64,000 bases of DNA, taken from contig NZ_LR588416.1 of assembly GCF_901447155.2 (NCBI RefSeq), positions 1 through 64,000 on the forward strand. The letters run 5' to 3'. Of the stretch, positions 62,045-64,000 are shown one piece after another. Source of the DNA: Peptoniphilus catoniae (lineage in GTDB: Bacteria > Bacillota > Clostridia > Tissierellales > Peptoniphilaceae). A program made the translations under genes and the position numbers. Below the pieces are notes generated by a model that was not told the origin of the DNA, made no database searches, and worked only from the letters and a program-made list of their open reading frames with translations. Position 1 is the stretch's first letter. The number at the start of each line of letters is the position of its first letter.

Positions 62045-62197
62045 ACCCGGTCATCTTGAGTGAACGAAGCATCCCACCCTCAGTCATTTCGACTGGAGCG
62101 AATGCAATGAGCGAAACGGAGAAATCTCTCTTTTTATTGCAAGATCTCTCCATGCGTTCGCTGTCACTCCTTTATTCGAGATGACAGGATTTTTAAT
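62045..62197. repeat. Palindromic intergenic repeat, copy 1
   Basis: It starts CCCGGTCATCTTGAGTGAAC and ends near TTCGAGATGACAGG, so its ends are inverted (GTCATCT...AGATGAC). Inside it has nested arms such as CATTTCGACTGGAGCGAA and GAGAAATCTC/GAGATCTTGC. It has no open frame. It resembles the GTCAT-TCGA/AGAAATCTC short repeats scattered between genes in many anaerobic Firmicutes and Fusobacteria. Confidence 0.8.
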
Positions 62198-62338
62198 ACC
62201 CGGTCATCTTGAGTGAACGAAGCATCCCACCCTTAGTCATTTCGACTGGAGCGAATGCAATGAGCGAAACGGAGAAATCTCTCTTTTTATTGCAAGATCT
62301 CTCCATGCTTTCGTTACACTCACTTAGTCGAGATGACA
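62198..62338. repeat. Palindromic intergenic repeat, copy 2
   Basis: This second copy is in direct tandem at an offset of 153 bp. The first 110 bases are almost identical to copy 1 (CCCTCAG versus CCCTTAG). The ends diverge (TTCGTTACACTCACTTAG), closing with GTCGAGATGAC. It could fold as one long hairpin or pair with copy 1. Confidence 0.8.
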
Positions 62339-62348
62339 AATTTGGAAT

Positions 62349-62371
62349 AGTCATTTAGTCGAGATGACTAA
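62349..62371. repeat. Partial third copy of the palindromic repeat
   Basis: TAGTCATTTAGTCGAGATGACTA repeats the right end of the element as a small perfect-ended palindrome (TAGTCAT/ATGACTA). It looks like a remnant of another copy. The stretch 62372-62426 shows nothing further. Confidence 0.6.
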
Positions 62372-62426
62372 TTTAAAAACTGCTTCCTTTGTATGGATAA
62401 CTAATATCACACAGTTAAAGGCATAA

Positions 62427-62460
62427 AAAAACCTATGTATTAAATAATACATAGGTTTTT
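62427..62460. terminator. Bidirectional intrinsic terminator
   Basis: AAAAACCTATGTATT (62427-62441) pairs perfectly with AATACATAGGTTTTT (62446-62460), a 15-bp stem with a 4-base loop. It ends the surface-protein gene, and folC on the other strand after the repeats. Confidence 0.9.
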
Positions 62461-62463
62461 ATT

Positions 62464-64000
62464 TTATCTTCTCTTCTTTAAAAATCCTAGAGCCGCACCA
62501 CTTAGTATTGCAGTTAAGATACTTAATCCCATACCAGGATCGTAAGTCTTAGGTGCCATATATACAGGTGTGGGTTCTGCAGGTTTTTCTGGAACAAACA
62601 CTTCTTCTTTTGGTTCTTCCACTAGCGGTGGTGGTGTTTCTTCTTTTGGTGGTGGTGTCTCTTCCTTTGGTGGTGGTGTTTCTTCCTTTGGTGGTGGTGT
62701 TTCTTCTTTTGGTGGTGGCGTTTCTCTATCTGGTGGCGGTGTTGTTGTTGAAACTATTTTAAAGCTTTGTGCCGGATTTTCTTTATTGTTTTCAAATCCT
62801 GCTAACTTTCCATCTTCGTAAATGTCATATATTAGAACAAACTCGTCACCGTCTTTGTAGATACTTGAATCAAAGGTTATGGTTATAGTCGCTTCTCCAT
62901 TTGGACTTGTGAGTTTTCCGGTTTCATAAACTATAGGACTTTCAGTCTTTACTTCTTCGCCGGTTCTCTTGTTAATAAGTTTACCAACAAATTTATATTC
63001 TTTGCCTTGGCTTAATTTGTCAAAGGTAATTTTATCTATAACCTGTGTTCTTCCGCCTTGTTCTACAGTTTTTCCTTCTCTATTTGTGCCGTCTGTTGCC
63101 AAGGTTTCAAACTTAAATGGTTCATTGGATATTTTAAATAAGACGAATCTAGGAGCGCCATAATAGCCTACTCCACCTCCACCGCCGCCGCCGGATGAAC
63201 CTCCGCCAACAGGAGTGGGTATCATAAACTCTGAAACTTCAAAGTCAGGCATTGACTGAACTGCAGGTAATCCAGAATTAGGTGCTTCCGGATTAGGTGC
63301 TTCCGGATTTACAGGACCCATCGGTTGTTGTTTTAGTTCTTCGCCCTTTATATTTGTTTCATTAGGGCTATATCCCATTGTTAGACCATTGTCTTTATGA
63401 TTTCTTACATAGAAGGTTTTTAGGTCGTAGTTAAGATTTGCCTCACTTCTTTGCTCTTCAACTTTATACAAGTCGGATTCGTTAGTATAGGTAATTACAT
63501 ATTGAAAAGCAGACAGGCTTTCGCCCTTGTTTACTTTTTGAGCCAATCTCTTTTTAGCAAATTCTTCTATGAGTTTCTTGTCAATTTTCTTTACTTGTTC
63601 CGGAGTAATATCTTCATAGGAATATTTTTCTTCTCCATCTTTTCCGTTGAAGTTAAAAGATTCCTTTATAATATTTCCATACCTTATGTGAATAGTTATA
63701 GTTCCCTTTTTAAAGTTTTTAGGACTGGTATTTCTCATAAAAGGTGCTATAATGTGAGGCTTAGGTATTCCTTCATGGCCTTGGTTCGGATTAGAACCTT
63801 CTCCCTGATCTACAGGAGGTTGAGGACTGGGTATAGGTACAGGATCAGGTGCCGGTCCAGGACCTACAGGAGGGTTAGGTACCGGTACAGGAACCAAGAT
63901 TTCATTGGAAGTTTCCTTCATGTTTTCAATATCAATACCTTTTTCCGGTTGACCTTCACTGTAAATGTTAAGCTTCAGTTCTTCAGATAAAAGACCTTCG
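62464..64000 (-). CDS. VaFE-repeat-type cell-surface protein, C-terminal part
   Basis: The frame stays open to the right edge, so the N-terminus is missing; at least 511 residues are present and the ATG at 63921 is internal. In order there is a Pro/Gly linker (PVPNPPVGPGPAPDPVPIPS), an unassigned domain, and a Gly-rich stretch. A beta-sandwich module of the VaFE type follows (FETLATDGTNREGKTVEQGG...LYKDG-type DEFVLIYDIYEDGKLAGFENN). Next come five ETPPPKE repeats and a C-terminal membrane helix with KKRR. The sorting motif is unusual: PKTYDPG instead of LPxTG. It is probably a wall-attached or membrane-held adhesin. Confidence 0.82.
   Translation of the reverse strand, partial: EGLLSEELKLNIYSEGQPEKGIDIENMKETSNEILVPVPVPNPPVGPGPAPDPVPIPSPQPPVDQGEGSNPNQGHEGIPKPHIIAPFMRNTSPKNFKKGTITIHIRYGNIIKESFNFNGKDGEEKYSYEDITPEQVKKIDKKLIEEFAKKRLAQKVNKGESLSAFQYVITYTNESDLYKVEEQRSEANLNYDLKTFYVRNHKDNGLTMGYSPNETNIKGEELKQQPMGPVNPEAPNPEAPNSGLPAVQSMPDFEVSEFMIPTPVGGGSSGGGGGGGVGYYGAPRFVLFKISNEPFKFETLATDGTNREGKTVEQGGRTQVIDKITFDKLSQGKEYKFVGKLINKRTGEEVKTESPIVYETGKLTSPNGEATITITFDSSIYKDGDEFVLIYDIYEDGKLAGFENNKENPAQSFKIVSTTTPPPDRETPPPKEETPPPKEETPPPKEETPPPKEETPPPLVEEPKEEVFVPEKPAEPTPVYMAPKTYDPGMGLSILTAILSGAALGFLKKRR
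62626..62752. repeat. 21-bp tandem coding repeat
   Basis: A 21-bp unit (GGTGGTGGTGTTTCTTCCTTT and close variants) is repeated about five to six times, encoding ETPPPKE in the wall-spanning region of the surface protein. Units are nearly identical, so copy number probably varies between strains. Confidence 0.85.

Noticed and set aside
62045-62338. CRISPR array or insertion sequence at the palindromic repeats.
   Set aside because: Only two long copies lie in tandem, with no unique spacers and no transposase frame. They fit a short non-coding repeat element.
62626-62752. CRISPR-like array in the proline-rich region.
   Set aside because: The 21-bp units are contiguous, in frame and without spacers; they encode ETPPPKE repeats of the surface protein.

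Overview
The window is AT-rich chromosomal DNA from a low-GC Gram-positive anaerobe. Intrinsic terminators follow most transcription units, and ribosome binding sites are of the GGAGG type with frequent GTG and TTG starts. RFN and THF riboswitches, DacF, HtrA, NhaC, a VaFE-type surface protein and a formiminoglutamate/MutL amino-acid fermentation module are present. Together these suggest an amino-acid-fermenting Firmicute, most like Tissierellia/Peptoniphilaceae (Peptoniphilus- or Anaerococcus-like). That placement is inference from gene content, not from a phylogeny.

Layout. 1-180: the 5' end and promoter of a 16S rRNA gene running out of the left edge. 0.3-10 kb: housekeeping genes (VOC protein, trmB, nitroreductase, lipid kinase, hisC, hisS, nhaC, a divergent murI) and an unexplained structured RNA upstream of trmB. 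10-22.5 kb: a guanylate-kinase-like gene, a six-gene minus-strand run (esterase, ung, trkA-trkH-trkA, CDF transporter), then small envelope proteins, an AI-2E family permease and a phospholipase-D-like protein. 22.5-29 kb: cupin, ftcD, fhs, fchA, mutL and a CntK-like histidine racemase. This fits a route in which histidine-derived formiminoglutamate yields glutamate, formate and ATP, and MutL serves a glutamate-mutase-type enzyme encoded elsewhere. 29-34 kb: dacF, a TtcA-type gene, a short-chain dehydrogenase and a membrane M50 protease.

34.1-38.7 kb is the least explained part. It is a four-gene operon of two zinc-ribbon membrane proteins (one with SH3b, one with a PH-like segment), a repeat-tailed acidic protein and a stand-alone VirD4/TraG-like ATPase. 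There is no relaxase, integrase or other conjugation gene nearby. It is my main candidate for an undescribed system. It is followed by an FMN-riboswitch-controlled riboflavin operon (ribD-ribE-ribBA-ribH) ending in an overlapping HAD phosphatase gene.

43-64 kb: an amino-acid symporter, an SHMT-like enzyme with altered active-site residues behind a hairpin that buries its ribosome binding site, and a cupin-histidine-kinase/AraC regulator pair whose kinase lacks the usual phosphoacceptor histidine. Then come htrA, pepD, mgtE, an L,D-transpeptidase, uvrBA under a probable LexA box, pgeF, and the divergent folT (THF riboswitch) / folC pair with overlapping promoters. The window ends with two copies of a 153-bp palindromic intergenic repeat and the 3' part of a proline-rich surface protein cut by the right edge.
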